The notes under the pieces were generated by a model. The model did no database searches. It was not told where the DNA came from and saw nothing but the letters and a program-made list of their open reading frames with translations. The translations under genes and the position numbers were made by a program. A DNA stretch of 64,000 bases from Rhizodiscina lignyota (lineage: Eukaryota > Ascomycota > Dothideomycetes > Aulographales > Rhizodiscinaceae): positions 1,488,001 through 1,552,000 of the forward strand of contig ML978121.1 in assembly GCA_010015805.1 (NCBI GenBank). Direction: 5' to 3'. This document shows, one piece after another, positions 34,063 through 45,787 of the stretch. Within the stretch, counting starts at the first letter, position 1. The number at the start of each line of letters is the position of its first letter.

Positions 34063-35223
34063 ATGGAGTGCTTAAGGACTCAACTGATGAGCGCCCGCGC
34101 ATGCACAAGAAGTGCTAGACGATTGCGCCATTCCTTTCAATTACACACCGTCGCTCCTCAATCCGCAAGCCCGGTTCCACATCCGTCAGTCGCTGGACCT
34201 CCTCCTCCACCACCTACCCCGGATGTGGCCCAACCTGAGGATCGCGTAGCCAGGAAGAGGAAGCAGGCAGAATTGTTGCAGAGGGGGCTGTCATTACGGC
34301 CGAATCCTGCAAAGCCAGCCACGGCACTTCAAAAAAGATTTTGGAAAGCAGTCTCGATAAAGGAGACTCCAGGTTCGGCCTCAGAACTATATAAAATGCA
34401 ATCTACGAATTTTAACAAGTACCTAGATGGCCATCAGATATTTCTGGATAGCAGACCTGTCCGCACAGCCTCGAAAAATGTCCTCACCCTACCTCTGAAT
34501 AAGTCGCAACTGGCCGCCGCAATTGCGCTTGAATGGGATCTACTCGTCACGGCGCAACAGGCACTAAAACATCACTACATTCCCCTCACCTCCTTTACGT
34601 CTCGGGCCGTGGATATTACAAATGCAGATCTCCAAGGGAATCAGACCGTTCGGGAGGACATTGTGACGATGGTCATGCGGTACCTGGATACGGACACGCT
34701 TCTATGCTGGGCCCCGGAGCAGAATAGGCACACTGGGAAGGCAGAGCAGCGCGAAGAGGGCAGTGAGTCATTACGTTCAATGCAGGAGCGGACAGCACAG
34801 CCTATTATCGCATATCTCACGACGACCGTATGGCCTGGCGCTGAAATTCAGCCATCGCTCAGCGAAGATAGCATCCTGCCGACACCTCAACCTCAAGTAA
34901 CGATGGATATAATCAGAGGATGGATATCGGGACTACAACCATTCGACCTAGCTGGCCTGGAGCGAGCTGTACTGGCGACCAAGAGCTTGCTGGTAGCGTC
35001 CAGATTGCTCGTCGAATGGAGTCACAATTTTCAGCACTTACGGGACCAGAAGCCGGACGCGCCAAGATTTGGAATCGAGCAAGCTGCCGAAGCAGCAAGT
35101 ATAGAAGTGCGATGGCAAACTGGAATGTGGGGAGAAGTAGAAGACACGCATGATGTCGAGAAGGAGGATATGAAGAGACAGTTAGGCAGTGTTATTCTAA
35201 TGGTGCATGGCGACGCTAGATAG
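34063..35223 (+). CDS. ATP12: Mitochondrial F1-ATPase assembly chaperone Atp12
   Basis: A single exon gives 386 residues. Atp12 binds the F1 alpha subunit in the mitochondrial matrix and prevents its aggregation until the alpha3-beta3 hexamer forms. The N-terminus (SARACTRSARRLRHSFQLHT) is Arg/Ser-rich without acidic residues, a clear targeting peptide; ATG 34087 may be the true start. The family domain begins at KRFWKAVSIKETP (about residue 90), followed by FLDSRPVRTASKNVLTLP, IALEWDLLVTAQQALKHHYIPLTS and REDIVTMVMRYLDTDTLLCWAPE. The C-terminal helices include LAGLERAVLATKSLLVASRLLVE and EVRWQTGMWGEVEDTHDVEKED. It is longer than yeast Atp12 (325 residues), mainly through the Pro-rich linker (about 40-70) and an insertion after WAPE. 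Confidence 0.95.
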   Translation: MECLRTQLMSARACTRSARRLRHSFQLHTVAPQSASPVPHPSVAGPPPPPPTPDVAQPEDRVARKRKQAELLQRGLSLRPNPAKPATALQKRFWKAVSIKETPGSASELYKMQSTNFNKYLDGHQIFLDSRPVRTASKNVLTLPLNKSQLAAAIALEWDLLVTAQQALKHHYIPLTSFTSRAVDITNADLQGNQTVREDIVTMVMRYLDTDTLLCWAPEQNRHTGKAEQREEGSESLRSMQERTAQPIIAYLTTTVWPGAEIQPSLSEDSILPTPQPQVTMDIIRGWISGLQPFDLAGLERAVLATKSLLVASRLLVEWSHNFQHLRDQKPDAPRFGIEQAAEAASIEVRWQTGMWGEVEDTHDVEKEDMKRQLGSVILMVHGDAR

Positions 35224-35627
35224 AGTTGCCATGTATGTATCTTACAAATGCATATGTAAACTATCGTAATTCTGCCGGCACACTATCATTCGCCAAAGTT
35301 GCCCTCGCGCCGTACTCGCACGAGACAGGAAGCTTTGGCGACATTCACGATAAAGCGGGTGCGGGAAGGTGTTCAGCTTTGTCTGTTGTCCCGCTCTGTC
35401 GTCATTGGGAAAGTTGCAACCAGACCTACGGAGGTTAGGGTTAGGGTCAGCACTTGAAGCTCTGGACTTCCCATTTAATCAATTGTTCGCGGCAAAACTT
35501 GGTTCGATCGTGATAACCCAAACCCCAAACTTTCTTCTCCTCCCTCTCGTCCACATTCTGCGCTTCGTTTAGTGTGTCGCTCGCACAGCTCAGCCCTCTT
35601 GACTCCACCTCGACACTACTTCCCGCC
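35224..35627. promoter_or_regulatory. Upstream region of the oxysterol-binding protein gene
   Basis: This lies between the ATP12 stop codon and the next start codon. It contains TTAGGGTTAGGG (listed separately) and a TTCTTCTCCTCCCTCTCG pyrimidine tract about 100 bp before the ATG, typical of a fungal transcription start region. Confidence 0.5.
35435..35446 (+). promoter_or_regulatory. TTAGGGTTAGGG telobox-like motif
   Basis: Two exact TTAGGG units lie about 180 bp upstream of the oxysterol-binding protein start codon. In fungi such motifs in promoters can bind telomere-repeat factors (Tbf1/Teb1-type Myb proteins). A regulatory role here is inference from position. Confidence 0.5.
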
Positions 35628-38600
35628 ATGGCGGCCGATCCCCACAAGCGCACCAAGTCTGGCATTGCTCGATCGCTACTATCGCGGGTGAGTAGCAAGA
35701 CGGACGTGGCGAACGACGACGACATGGAGGCTTTATCCCACACCTCCTCTGCTCCACCCACAACTTCTCCGTCGGTCACATCCTCGCAGCCGAATGCCTC
35801 TGCACCATCATTAGGTCCCAGATCCTCTTCTACTCGCCACCGGCCCCACCTCTCGACGACCATGTCACCAACCGAGCAGTCGTACTCGCATTCGAGTCTA
35901 CAAGTACCAATGTCACCCCCTTCGCCGGCTGGAGCCTCGATAGAGCAATCCGTGAAGCTCTTCCGCCTGTTCGAAGCGTTGCGTAGCGGCGACACGGCAG
36001 TGATATCAAAGGCGATTCGAGAGCAGAGCGCAAATGGCAATGCTGAAGGAGAGGATGCACAGACACGTTTGGAAGGGAAAACCATACTCCACCTGGCCAT
36101 ACAATGTGCTGAGCTGCCAGTGGTCGAGTTCATCCTTTCTGCGGCTGGCACTGCAGACAGTGCCCTGGATGTGAACGGACGAGACCGTGATGGGAATACA
36201 CCACTGCACGTTGCTTCGATGCTGGGACGAGCACCAGTTGTGCGCATGCTGCTCGACAATGGCAACGTGAACGATTCCATTATGAACTATCAAGGGCAAA
36301 CGGCACTTGACCTTGCGCGAACGCCCGAAATATTCCAACAACTGCAGCTGTCACGGAACGTGTTCATCGATGCGACAGTTAGGAAGGTTCAAGACTATGT
36401 AGCCAAAGGGGACTATGCGAATCTGGAGAAGCTTTTACAAGACCCTCGAATCAAGGCAACGCTGGACGTCAATGGCTCAGAGTTGGCCACGGAACCGAGC
36501 ACCGTGGAGTCTGGAGGAACTCTGATGCATGAGGCGGCTCGGAAGAGAGACACAAAGCTCATCCAGCTTCTGCTGCTGAATGGAGCGGATCCGTTTAGGA
36601 GAGATCGCAAGGGCAAGCTGCCTCAAGATGTCACGAAAGACGACCGTACAAGAGCAATCATCAAGAAATCGCCAGCTGCAGCGGCAGCGCAACGTGGCAT
36701 TCAAGAGAGGACGATTCTTGGAGGTGCGGCTCAGGCGGTCGCTGGCCCGGCAGCAACGGAAGTTGGGCCTGGAAGCAAGGAGGGCAGGGAGATGAAAGGC
36801 TATCTTAAGAAGTGGACAAACTACACGAGCGGATGGAAGCTGAGATGGTTCGTTCTTGAGGATGGCGTTTTGAGCTACTACAAGCATCAAGGTAAGAGTT
36901 ACAGAGTGACACCGGAAGGCTCCAGCTGACATGTCCCAGATGATGCTGGTTCTGCATGTCGAGGTGCGATCAACATGAAGATAGCAAAGCTTCACATGGA
37001 TCCACAAGACAAGCTTCGCTTTGAGATTCACGGCAAATCTTCAGTCAAGTATCATCTGAGAGCAAACCATCAGGTCGAAGCTAAGAGGTGGTATTGGGCA
37101 TTAAACAATGCCATTCAATGGGCAAAGGATGAGGCTCGGGAAGAAGAGAGAAGGCATAAACGCGAGGATGAAGTGATGAGGCAGATGAGGAATGAGCAAA
37201 CAGATAAGAAACGAGATGGCGACGATTCCAGCTTGCATAGTTCCCAGGCTGGCTCGAAGAGATTCCCCCCGCCGCCGAGCAGTGAGTTAATCATGATCAT
37301 TCTCTCAGTTCCTTGCTAATATGACCCCGTAGCTCACTTAGGCGATGACGATCCAAGCATTATGGACGACCCTAGTGCAAGCGGTGCAGATCTGAATCGC
37401 TTTACGAGTAATATGGCAACGACTGCAGTTGATGACGAAGATGAGGACGCTGAGTACGGAGGTGACGATGCAAGCAGTCACGAACTTGCTCCTGCGAGTA
37501 GAGACGCCTTCAATATCACTGCTCAGTCAGCAAAACTACAACTTGACCTCCTTGGACAGGTCTCTGGAGCACTGCATGCCGAGCAAGCTAAGAACCCGGA
37601 TCTAAAGCTTTCGGATCCCTTGGCGATGCAAGCTCTTAATTCATACGAGGCTGCGGTAGGCAATCTCAAGGGGCTTGTTGGCGATCTTCTCCGTATTTCA
37701 AGAGACAGGGACGCGTATTGGCAATACCGCCTTGACCGTGAAGCAAACATCCGCCGACTATGGGAGGAGAGCATGGCTAAGGTGGCAAAGGAGCAAGAGG
37801 AGATGCAAGAGAAGATGGGAGAATCGGAAGCTAAGCGAAAGAAGACGAAGCGTGCATTGCGAGATGCACTTGAAGGATTATCTGTTGCAGATAGTCGTCC
37901 AGAGACGCCGAACCGAGGATCGCAAGTCTATGAAGATGCGGGCGCAATATGCGACCAAGAGCAGGGCGAGACTCTTCAACTTCCAAGAACAAGCATCAGC
38001 TCGCCTGTCCGACGCAGAGCCACAGTCATTGACCTTGACCTTTCAGACTCAGAGTCTGAGGATGAAGAGTTCTTCGACGCTGTTGGCGCGGGAGAAGTTG
38101 AAGTGGTCGAAGCCCTACCAGCAACGAGTCCGCCTCCGACTGCCAAAGGAGAAGAGCCACCTCCAATATACGACGGGGAGACCGATCTCGTTGCAAAGAT
38201 TGCTCCCTCGTTCAGAGGTTATGAGGATCCTGTACGAGATCGTCTGAAGATGGATGCCGACGACCGACCAAAGATATCGCTTTGGGTCAGTAGACCAAAC
38301 ATTGTCATGGAGAATCATGTACTGACGTCTTGCAGGGTATTCTGAAATCCATGATCGGGAAAGACATGACTAAGATGACTCTTCCTGTTTCTTTTAATGA
38401 GCCGACTTCACTTTTACAGCGTGTCGCCGAGGACATGGAGTACACCGATTTACTTGACACTGCAGCTGAGCGAGCGGACCCGACGGAGCGAATGGTCTAT
38501 GTGGCTGCTTTTGCAGCAAGTGAATATGCGTCCACCATTGGACGTGTCGCCAAACCATTCAATCCTCTCCTGGGCGAGACTTACGAGTATTGCCGTCCTG

Positions 38601-39561
38601 ACAAAGGCTTCCGTTTCTTTATCGAGCAAGTCAGTCACCATCCGCCGGTCGGCGCTGCGTATGCAGAGTCGCCCAAGTGGGAATACTATGTAAGTGCTTG
38701 TTGCATGGTTCATGGTCCGCGTACACTAACCCATAGTTTAAGGGCGAGTCGGCAGTCAAGTCAAAGTTTTACGGCAAGTCATTCGACATCAATCCACTTG
38801 GCACTTGGTTCCTGCGCCTGCGCCCCTGTTCAGGCAAGCCTGAATTGTACACATGGAAGAAAGTCACTTCTTCTGTAATCGGCATCATTACAGGCAACCC
38901 TACCGTCGACAACTACGGACCAATGGAAGTCAAGAACTGGACCACTGGCGAAACCTGTATTCTCGACTTCAAACCCCGTGGCTGGAAGGCGTCCAGCGCC
39001 TACATAGTTACTGGTCGCGTCAACGACGCCGAAGGCAAGACACGCTGGAGCATCGGTGGGCGGTGGAACAACAAACTGTATGCCCGGCTCACGCCTGGTT
39101 ACGAGGATACGGTCGAACCTCCGACTATGAGTGGGTTCGCGCATGGCCCCCTTAGGCAGGACACCATGTCGAACCAGGCGTTCTTGATCTGGGAGGCTCA
39201 CACCCGACCCACCGGCATCCCGTTCAACCTGACGCCCTTCGTGCTCACGCTCAATGCTCTTCCTGAGAAGCTTCGGCCGCATGTCGCCCCGACGGACACC
39301 AGACTGCGTCCAGATCAGCGTGCGATGGAGGATGGAGAGTACGATCTTGCGGCAACTGAGAAGAACAGGGTAGAGGAGAAGCAGCGCGCGCACAGGCGTT
39401 TGAGAGAGGCAAAGGGCGAGGAGTTTGTGCCGAAGTGGTTCAGCAAGAGCAAGCACCCGGAGACTGGAGAAGAGTATTGGCAGTTCAATGGAGAGTACTG
39501 GAAGATGAGAGAGGATGTGGCGAAGGGTGGACAATGGGAAGGCTTGGAGGATATCTTCTAA
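35628..39561 (+). CDS. SWH1: Long oxysterol-binding protein (ankyrin-PH-FFAT-ORD)
   Basis: Five exons (35628-36891, 36940-37281, 37333-38285, 38336-38689, 38737-39561) give 1,245 residues. This is the Osh1/Osh2 type of lipid-transfer protein, which works at membrane contact sites of the ER. In order: a Ser-rich N-terminus; ankyrin repeats (about residues 140-360, with [22 protein letters not shown] and [20 protein letters not shown]); a PH domain split by intron 1 ([20 protein letters not shown] to [13 protein letters not shown]); a coiled region; a FFAT motif [13 protein letters not shown] preceded by acidic serines, which would bind ER VAP proteins; and the ORD (about 860-1240). The ORD has [28 protein letters not shown] and the family signature EQVSHHPP. 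All key elements are intact. Confidence 0.95.
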
Positions 39562-39825
39562 ACAGCACATCCTTATGCGCGGATCCCTTGCAACGGCTGT
39601 ACAAACAAAAATTGGAAAATTCAAGTGTAAAGTATAGTATATTTTACTCTTCCCGATCAGTATGAATACAATCGATAAATCTATCTTTTCGCTCAAAAGT
39701 ACAGGACGAAAGTGAAGTAAAACTAGACAGCCCAGAATGCAAACGTCGCTATACACAAAACGCTACAAAAAACATCCAATACAAACGATTTCGCCTTGTT
39801 CAAATCTTGCTGCCAATTCTATGTT

Positions 39826-40738
39826 CTATGCAGAAGTCTTTTTTGATGTACTTCCCACCTCCGCGGTCTCGGCCGCAAAGAGTGAGAGGTAGATATTCCA
39901 GCACAATCCCACAAACGCCAAGAATACAATCCTTTTCTCCGCTGGAATCCAAATGAAGTTGAAGAGCGAAGCCGGGGCCCAGAGAATGTAGCTTGGGAGA
40001 AACAACGGGATGAAGTCCTGGTTTGACAGTTAAACCACTACTCTCTACCATCCGTAAGAGTAGACGCAGAGGAAGGAGAGCAGGGACCCTTCCATCCGTA
40101 CAAGTAGACACTGAGGGTGAAAAAGAATGAGACGAGATACGTACTCTGAGTAGAGCATGCCAAACCGCAACCGGACCATGCAGCCTGAAAAGCTCAAGCA
40201 AAACAATAAACACAACCGTGAACCACAGCGCGCCGAGCGAGTTGTCGAGCCACCACTTGATCCACACATTCCGCCACACGAGCCCCTTCTTCGTCGACGT
40301 CGTAGTCGCCGGGCCCGTCTTCTCCGCCGCCTCCACATCCGCATTCCCACTCTCCAGCTCTTCACCAGCCGCGCCGCTCACGCGCCTGTGCGACGCAATC
40401 GAGCGCCTGTGCGACGCCATCGACTCCAGCGAGTCGCGCGCGAAGTCGCCCAGCTCAAAGTCCTGCGGCACCGCGACGTACTCCTCCATGCCCTTGCTGG
40501 GCAGCACGGTGCCGGGCCAGTTGGCCTCCATCCACATCTGCCAGTAGAACAGCGGCGGCTGCAGCAGCGCCTGCACCGCCACGAAGCGGACAAACTCCAC
40601 GATGTGGAAGGTCACGGGGAGCGACTTCAGCCACGGGTCAATGAGCTGGGCGATGATGTTTGAGAGCGCGCTGAGCGCCGTGCCTTGCAGCGAGGCGGTC
40701 GCCATAAGCTGGAGATGCCATTGGGGAGCTTTGAACAT
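39826..40738 (-). CDS. Mpv17/PMP22-family membrane protein
   Basis: Two exons (40738-40145, 40017-39826) give 261 residues from ATG 40738. The family includes yeast Sym1 (inner mitochondrial membrane) and peroxisomal Pmp22. The N-terminal helix reads QLMATASLQGTALSALSNIIAQLID, the usual start of the family. The hydrophobic segments VRFVAVQALLQPPLFYWQMWM and ALWFTVVFIVLLELF follow. The C-terminal signature is complete across the intron: DFIPLFLPSYILWAP, then NFIWIPAEKRIVFLAFVGLCWNIYLS. An inserted, disordered Ser/Arg/Glu-rich loop of about 80 residues (about 100-175) separates the two halves, making the protein longer than Sym1 (about 200). The last residues (STSKKTSA) do not form a clear peroxisomal signal, so the location is unresolved. 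Confidence 0.9.
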
Positions 40739-41715
40739 GGTGGATGTCCGGATAGGGGGCTTGGAACCTGGAGGTTCCTTGGGTGTCACCGCGCCGGAGG
40801 GGCCGGCGAGGATGACTGAGTGATGGGATATATGGGGAGGTGAGAATGACGGATCATGTGGAACAGGTTCAGATGGTGTTCTCTGGCACTTGTGAGGGGT
40901 ACATTGAGATGTTAAAGCCGGAGAGTTTGTAGATATCGCGCAGTTCCGAAAGGATCCTAAAAGCCAAGGAGGTTTCAAGTGGAGCCTCCCGGTTTCGGAA
41001 AAGAGTCACGTGATATGGGTTAGACAAAGCACTTTGCCGAGATTAAAAGAAGGACATTGAGATGGGAGTGCTTGGAATTTAGGGACAGATATGGTTGGCA
41101 TGGACTGCGCACTGGTGGTGGAGGTCGAGGCACGCCTAACTTTGATAAGGCCTCACGCTAAGCTCGAACGGGAGCGCGCAATAAGACAAACGCCATTGAA
41201 TATAATGGAATTGGAATTTCGTGTATTTATCTACTGACTGAACTTGAGTGGGTATGTAAACACTTTCCATCGAAATCCACATCGAATCGCTTCCGCCGCC
41301 TACCGCCGCCGGGTTCGCAGCCGAAGGAGGCAGCTGATGCCAATGTGTCGCTGCTGCTCGCAAGCGTCCGTCGCCATGCAAGATTAGGGGGGATCCAAGC
41401 CACAACCCACCGAACCGGAGAATTCCAGAAAGGAAAAAAAGGGAAGAGAAGGAGAAAAGTAAAGCAACCCCCGAAACGTAAGAGAGGCATAAGTCGTTCG
41501 TTATCGTCAGTCTTCGTGAATCCTCAGTCGTCACGGTTGGTCGTGAGAGCCAACAGAGCGAGAGCAACTCGTTGAAAGAAAGTGGTAGTCAATCTAGGGG
41601 AAAGAGAATTTGCAGCCGCGTGCTCGCTCGCTCAATTGCAAGTCATTGAATCAGCCGTATTCTTCGTTCGTGTTCGCAAAACGCGCATGATTTCGTCGTG
41701 CGTTCCGGTGTGTTT
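40739..41715. other. Intergenic stretch, no gene recognised
   Basis: The minus-strand frame of the Mpv17-family gene stays open upstream to about 40978 but contains no ATG there. The rest (41000-41715) shows purine-rich runs such as AAAGGAAAAAAAGGGAAGAG at about 41429 and nothing protein-like. It should hold the promoter of the Mpv17-family gene and the 3' UTR of the DUF8035-type gene. Confidence 0.45.
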
Positions 41716-44118
41716 TTAACGAGCGCGCCTCCTCTCATAGATCACATCTCGCTCGTATTCGATTGGGGGGCGTGGGACACGTTCGATGACCTCGCGCTCA
41801 TACTCGATCTCCTTGACGCGACGGCGGCGCTCGCGACGTATGTGATCGCTCATTTCGACAAGCTGAAGGACATCCTCATAGCGAAGATAATCCTGCGGAA
41901 ATGTTAGTGGAATAGCAAGTGAATCCAACTGGAAGTTACGAACCATAACGTAGAAGTAGTACTCCGTTTCCTCGTAACCATAACCCATTTGGTCAATTGC
42001 TTCTGTATTTAACATTAGCATCTGTACTATCTTGAATTGCTCAGCTCTGCTCACCCTTGATGACCAAATCTTTGGTGATCTCTGTCCACATCTCCTTTGG
42101 CTTCTTCTCCCTCTTCACAATCTCCGTACTTGAAGAACCTCCGCGGTCACGCTCCTTGATCGAGATCTCTAATGACGTCGACTTCTCTTCCCTTGCCGGT
42201 GGGGCAGGTTCTGGCTCTGGAGCTGGCGGCGGTGGAGGAGGCAAGCTCTGCTGACGCGGACGATCATCGAAATCGGGATAAGCGACAAAGTCTTGTCCAT
42301 CAGCAATGAAGCGGCTGCGGCGCGCGCCATTATATCGCTGCCAAGTGACTTCTTGTGCGCCGCCACCAATGCCGTCCATTCTAACCTTGGATGTTCCAGG
42401 CGGGATATCGACGAGGCCTGCAAGGATTACGTTAGCGCAACTATATCTCTATGATGGCACCAGTCCGTACCCCAATCACGCGTAGCCCCATTATATGCTT
42501 CACCGATGGCTGCGCGGTCAAGAGCCTTACGGTTGTAGAATTCGGCCTCGCCCGCAAGATCATAATCGTCAGCGGGAGCAGTTAGAGCAGTTCGACTGCT
42601 GCGAGCTGGCGAGACGGAACGACCGCGACGGATAGAGACCTGGGTCTCCTCAAACTCTTCGCGTTTTGGTGATGGCGCTCGAGACTTGGCCTTCCTCCTG
42701 GGCTTCCGGTGACGAGAGCTGTCACGCTCGAAGATGACTTCTTCATCCGTTTCGCCTCCACCGTCTCTGTTTGTACATGTTCGTCAATGGATGTTACGCA
42801 AGGGAACGCTTCACGATAAGAGATGGGATAACGTGTGTGCAAGGCGGGAAAAGTGGTATCACTTACCGTCGGCGAATCGAAACTTCCAGCTTCTCGTCCC
42901 TCTGCTCAGGTTCTGGAGGTGGGGGTGGAGGAGGCGTTGGCTCACGTCGGATGATTTCAACACCTGTATGCGGCATTAGTATATAGATTAGGAATATGGG
43001 CGTTATTCAATGGCCATACCATGATCGAAGTTTCTGTGGTGCGTGATAATTTCGCGATGAATCTCCTCGCGGATGATTGGCCGACGGATCACGGGAGGCT
43101 CGAAAACCTCTGGCTCTGGTTCTGGGATAGGTGGTGCAGGGGGCGGGGGTGTAGGAGAGCGCTCTGTACGCCGAATAATGATCTCCTCCTTGACTTGATC
43201 TCGTGGAGCTGGTGGAGGAGATGGAGACGGAGACGGAGGAGATGGCCTGCGGCGCCTCACAATGAACTCTTCGCGCTCCCTGGCCACCAATTGGTCCTTT
43301 GGAGGAGGCAGGCTGCGCTCACGAGGGCGGAAGATGACGCGTTCGCTCACAGAAGATTCGCGATGGCGCCTTGGAGGTGGGGATGGAGAGCGAGAGGACG
43401 AAGAAGAACTGCGTCCTCGGCGGATAATGACCTCTTCCTTCTCTACCTCGCGTGCTGGTGGTGGGCGTGGCCTACGTTCGACCTCGCCGCGCCTGAACAC
43501 AATATCCTCGCGGTCTACCACAGATCTTGGTCTATCGGTTTCCGATCGGCGTATGATGACCTCGTCGCCAACAACGTCCCTCGGGTCTTGATTGCGGACT
43601 CTCGGGCGCTCAGGTTGGCGCTCAGGTTCTCGCTCAGGTCCTCGCTCAGGTCCTCGCTCATCGCGGGTTATCTTTATCTCAATATCGTCCCTCGATCGCT
43701 CTTCGCTTCTCGGCCGAGGGCGGGGTCGCTCAGTGCGTTCGGTGCGAGTGGTGCGACCGCTGCGAACACTTCGCACATCCTCGTCTACGACAGAGCGCGG
43801 CCTCGGCGGCGGCACGAACTTCTTCTCGTCTCGAATGATGATTTCCTCTTTTTCTTCGCGGCCTGGTCTCCTGCGGGGCCTCTCGACATACTCATCCTCC
43901 TCAACACGCACCAGCGGGCCGGCAGAGGTGCGACCGTAGTCCTCGCGCAGGAAATCGGGCACGCTGCGAGCGGGGCGGGTGCTTCGAACGGTCTCGACGT
44001 CGACTTCTTGATAGTCTCGCCGGCTGCTGCTGCGCCGGCTGGGTGCATAGACGGACTGCTCGTCACGCTCCTCGTAGTAGGCCGAGTTGCCCCACCCGCC
44101 TGTGCCGCCGCTCGACAT
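41716..44118 (-). CDS. Arg/Glu-rich DUF8035-type fungal protein with recurring EEhhhRR motif
   Basis: Six exons (44118-43020, 42963-42867, 42766-42471, 42417-42055, 42002-41944, 41892-41716) give 696 residues with all frames joining. About 400 N-terminal residues are disordered and rich in Arg, Glu, Pro and Ser. They carry a short motif of two acids, three aliphatics and two basics about a dozen times: EEIIIRD, DEVIIRRSE, EDIVFRRGE, EEVIIRRGR, EEFIVRRRR, EEIIIRRTE and similar. The folded part (about 505-560) reads EAYNGATRDWGLVDIPPGT and VRMDGIGGGAQEVTWQRYNG. I recall this as the domain annotated DUF8035 in many ascomycetes, but cannot check. A second domain near the C-terminus has GYGYEETEYYFYVMDYLRYEDVLQLVE, then a basic RRERRRRVKEIEYERE tail. 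Function unknown; the charge pattern suggests an RNA- or protein-binding nuclear scaffold (inference). Confidence 0.85.
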
Positions 44119-45787
44119 TGTGGTGATAAGGCGGCGGATTGGGCGTTGCGGGAGCTGTAAGTGAGGACGAGGTGGTCGCACGCGGCTGCAGTGTCGAGCT
44201 CGAGCAGAGGGTCGAGGCAGGCAGCGTGCGAGGAGGTTGAAAATTGAGGAGCAAGCTTCGCGTGATGACGAAGTCACAAGCGCGGGAGGGCAGCCGGGCT
44301 TGAAACGGCTGGTGTAGCTGGATCCGGTTTAGCAGGCTGAGCGTGCAGTGGCCGGTCAGTGAGTTGGCGCTGAGTCGCCCAACGTCATGCCGCATGCAAA
44401 GAACGCACGAGTAGCTGTTCCCAGTGGACGCTGCGCTGCGAGAGCGAGAGGCGATGCGGGAGGCTGGCGTGGTGATGTGATAAATGAGGTGGGTGGGTAT
44501 GCTCTGTTTCGATGAGCTGACCAGCCCAGCTCGCACTTCCAAGGCCGACTGCCTCCGCGGAAAGCAAGGATGGGTTCGTGCCCAATTGTGCGCGCCTCGC
44601 GAATGGGCAGGGCGATATATGTGAATTGCTCAACCTCCTTCGCCCCGTTCCGCGCAATACTCGGTAACGCCCGTAGTTGATCCGCTACTGTCTAGCTCTC
44701 CCGCCCACTGTGACCAGCATGTCCTCTCCAGACACCCGATCGCCTCGCACTCCTAGCCATGCTACTTCTCTACTTCTCCTCCGTTATCGACGCTGTGTCA
44801 ACAGATGTTTCACTTATCACTCCACTCGGCCTGCGTGTCTGCAGTTTATGCCCGGCCTCGACGTCCATTGGGCTGCCATTGCTGATGACGTCAATTTCTT
44901 GCATCGGAGATCTCAGAATAGCGCTTTGAAGATGTCGCGCAGATGACAGCTGGCAGTGAGATCCGGTCGTGTGATGGCCAAATATCCTCAACTGCATTCC
45001 CATCACATTTAAGACTGTTCCTTTTTGCTATTTTGGCGCTGATCTAGGCCATCCATGTGGTGTATTTCTCCTTTTCTCGACTTCTGCATTCGAGCTAACG
45101 CATTATGATATTCCATATCTGAGATCCTTCCACTTTGCGACCCTCAATTCCTCCTCGTTTCATGTTGCATCGACGAGATTTGCCCCTAGATTTAGCTCTC
45201 CCTTCAGCAATTTTCGGCAATTCCTACTATGCTTGCCAGCACACGTCTTTGGACCCTCACGGATATTGAGAAGACCTCATTCTTTGGCGGATACCAGCAT
45301 ACGTGCGGAATTCATCACATGGCCAGCGCAATGGCGGCTATATCAATCCTTGACTAGAGTCTCAATATACATGCGATAATTGCTTAGAGCAGCTTGGGAT
45401 CTCCTAAAGCTATCAAGGAGCCTTAACGACACGATGTCGGTCACTGGGGCTTTAGAAATGCACTGCTACTCCGTCTCCAGCCATGGCATACCTCTCCCTC
45501 AGCCTCTACCTTCTCAGCCGTACCGTTACGCCCAAATAATGCTCAAGCAGCCCACACAATTCAAGTTCCTGCTATGCTTCGAGCAACAGTACCAGCACTG
45601 TCATATGCCGCCTGGATTCACAGGTGAGGGCGTGGAAGTTCCATTTTGATAGCCTTCATTTCATAGCGCGTGTCATTACGTGGATGCGAAAGCTACCTCA
45701 ACAATCGAACGGATACTTATACAAGTCGAAACCCGAGGACGCGCGTCTGCCGCTTCACCAAGACCGGACCGGCGACTGCGGCATTCC
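44119..45787. other. Intergenic stretch, no gene recognised
   Basis: The minus-strand frame of the DUF8035-type gene is open upstream to about 44277 but has no ATG there. No convincing coding or RNA signal is seen in the remaining 1.5 kb, which should hold the promoter of that gene and the 3' end of the sedolisin gene. Confidence 0.45.

Noticed and set aside
38830-39756. 308-codon minus-strand frame
   Set aside because: It is antisense to the well-conserved ORD of the oxysterol-binding protein.
43021-44160. 379-codon plus-strand frame
   Set aside because: It is antisense to exon 1 of the DUF8035-type gene, where Arg/Glu/Pro-rich codons keep the opposite strand open; it has no domain.
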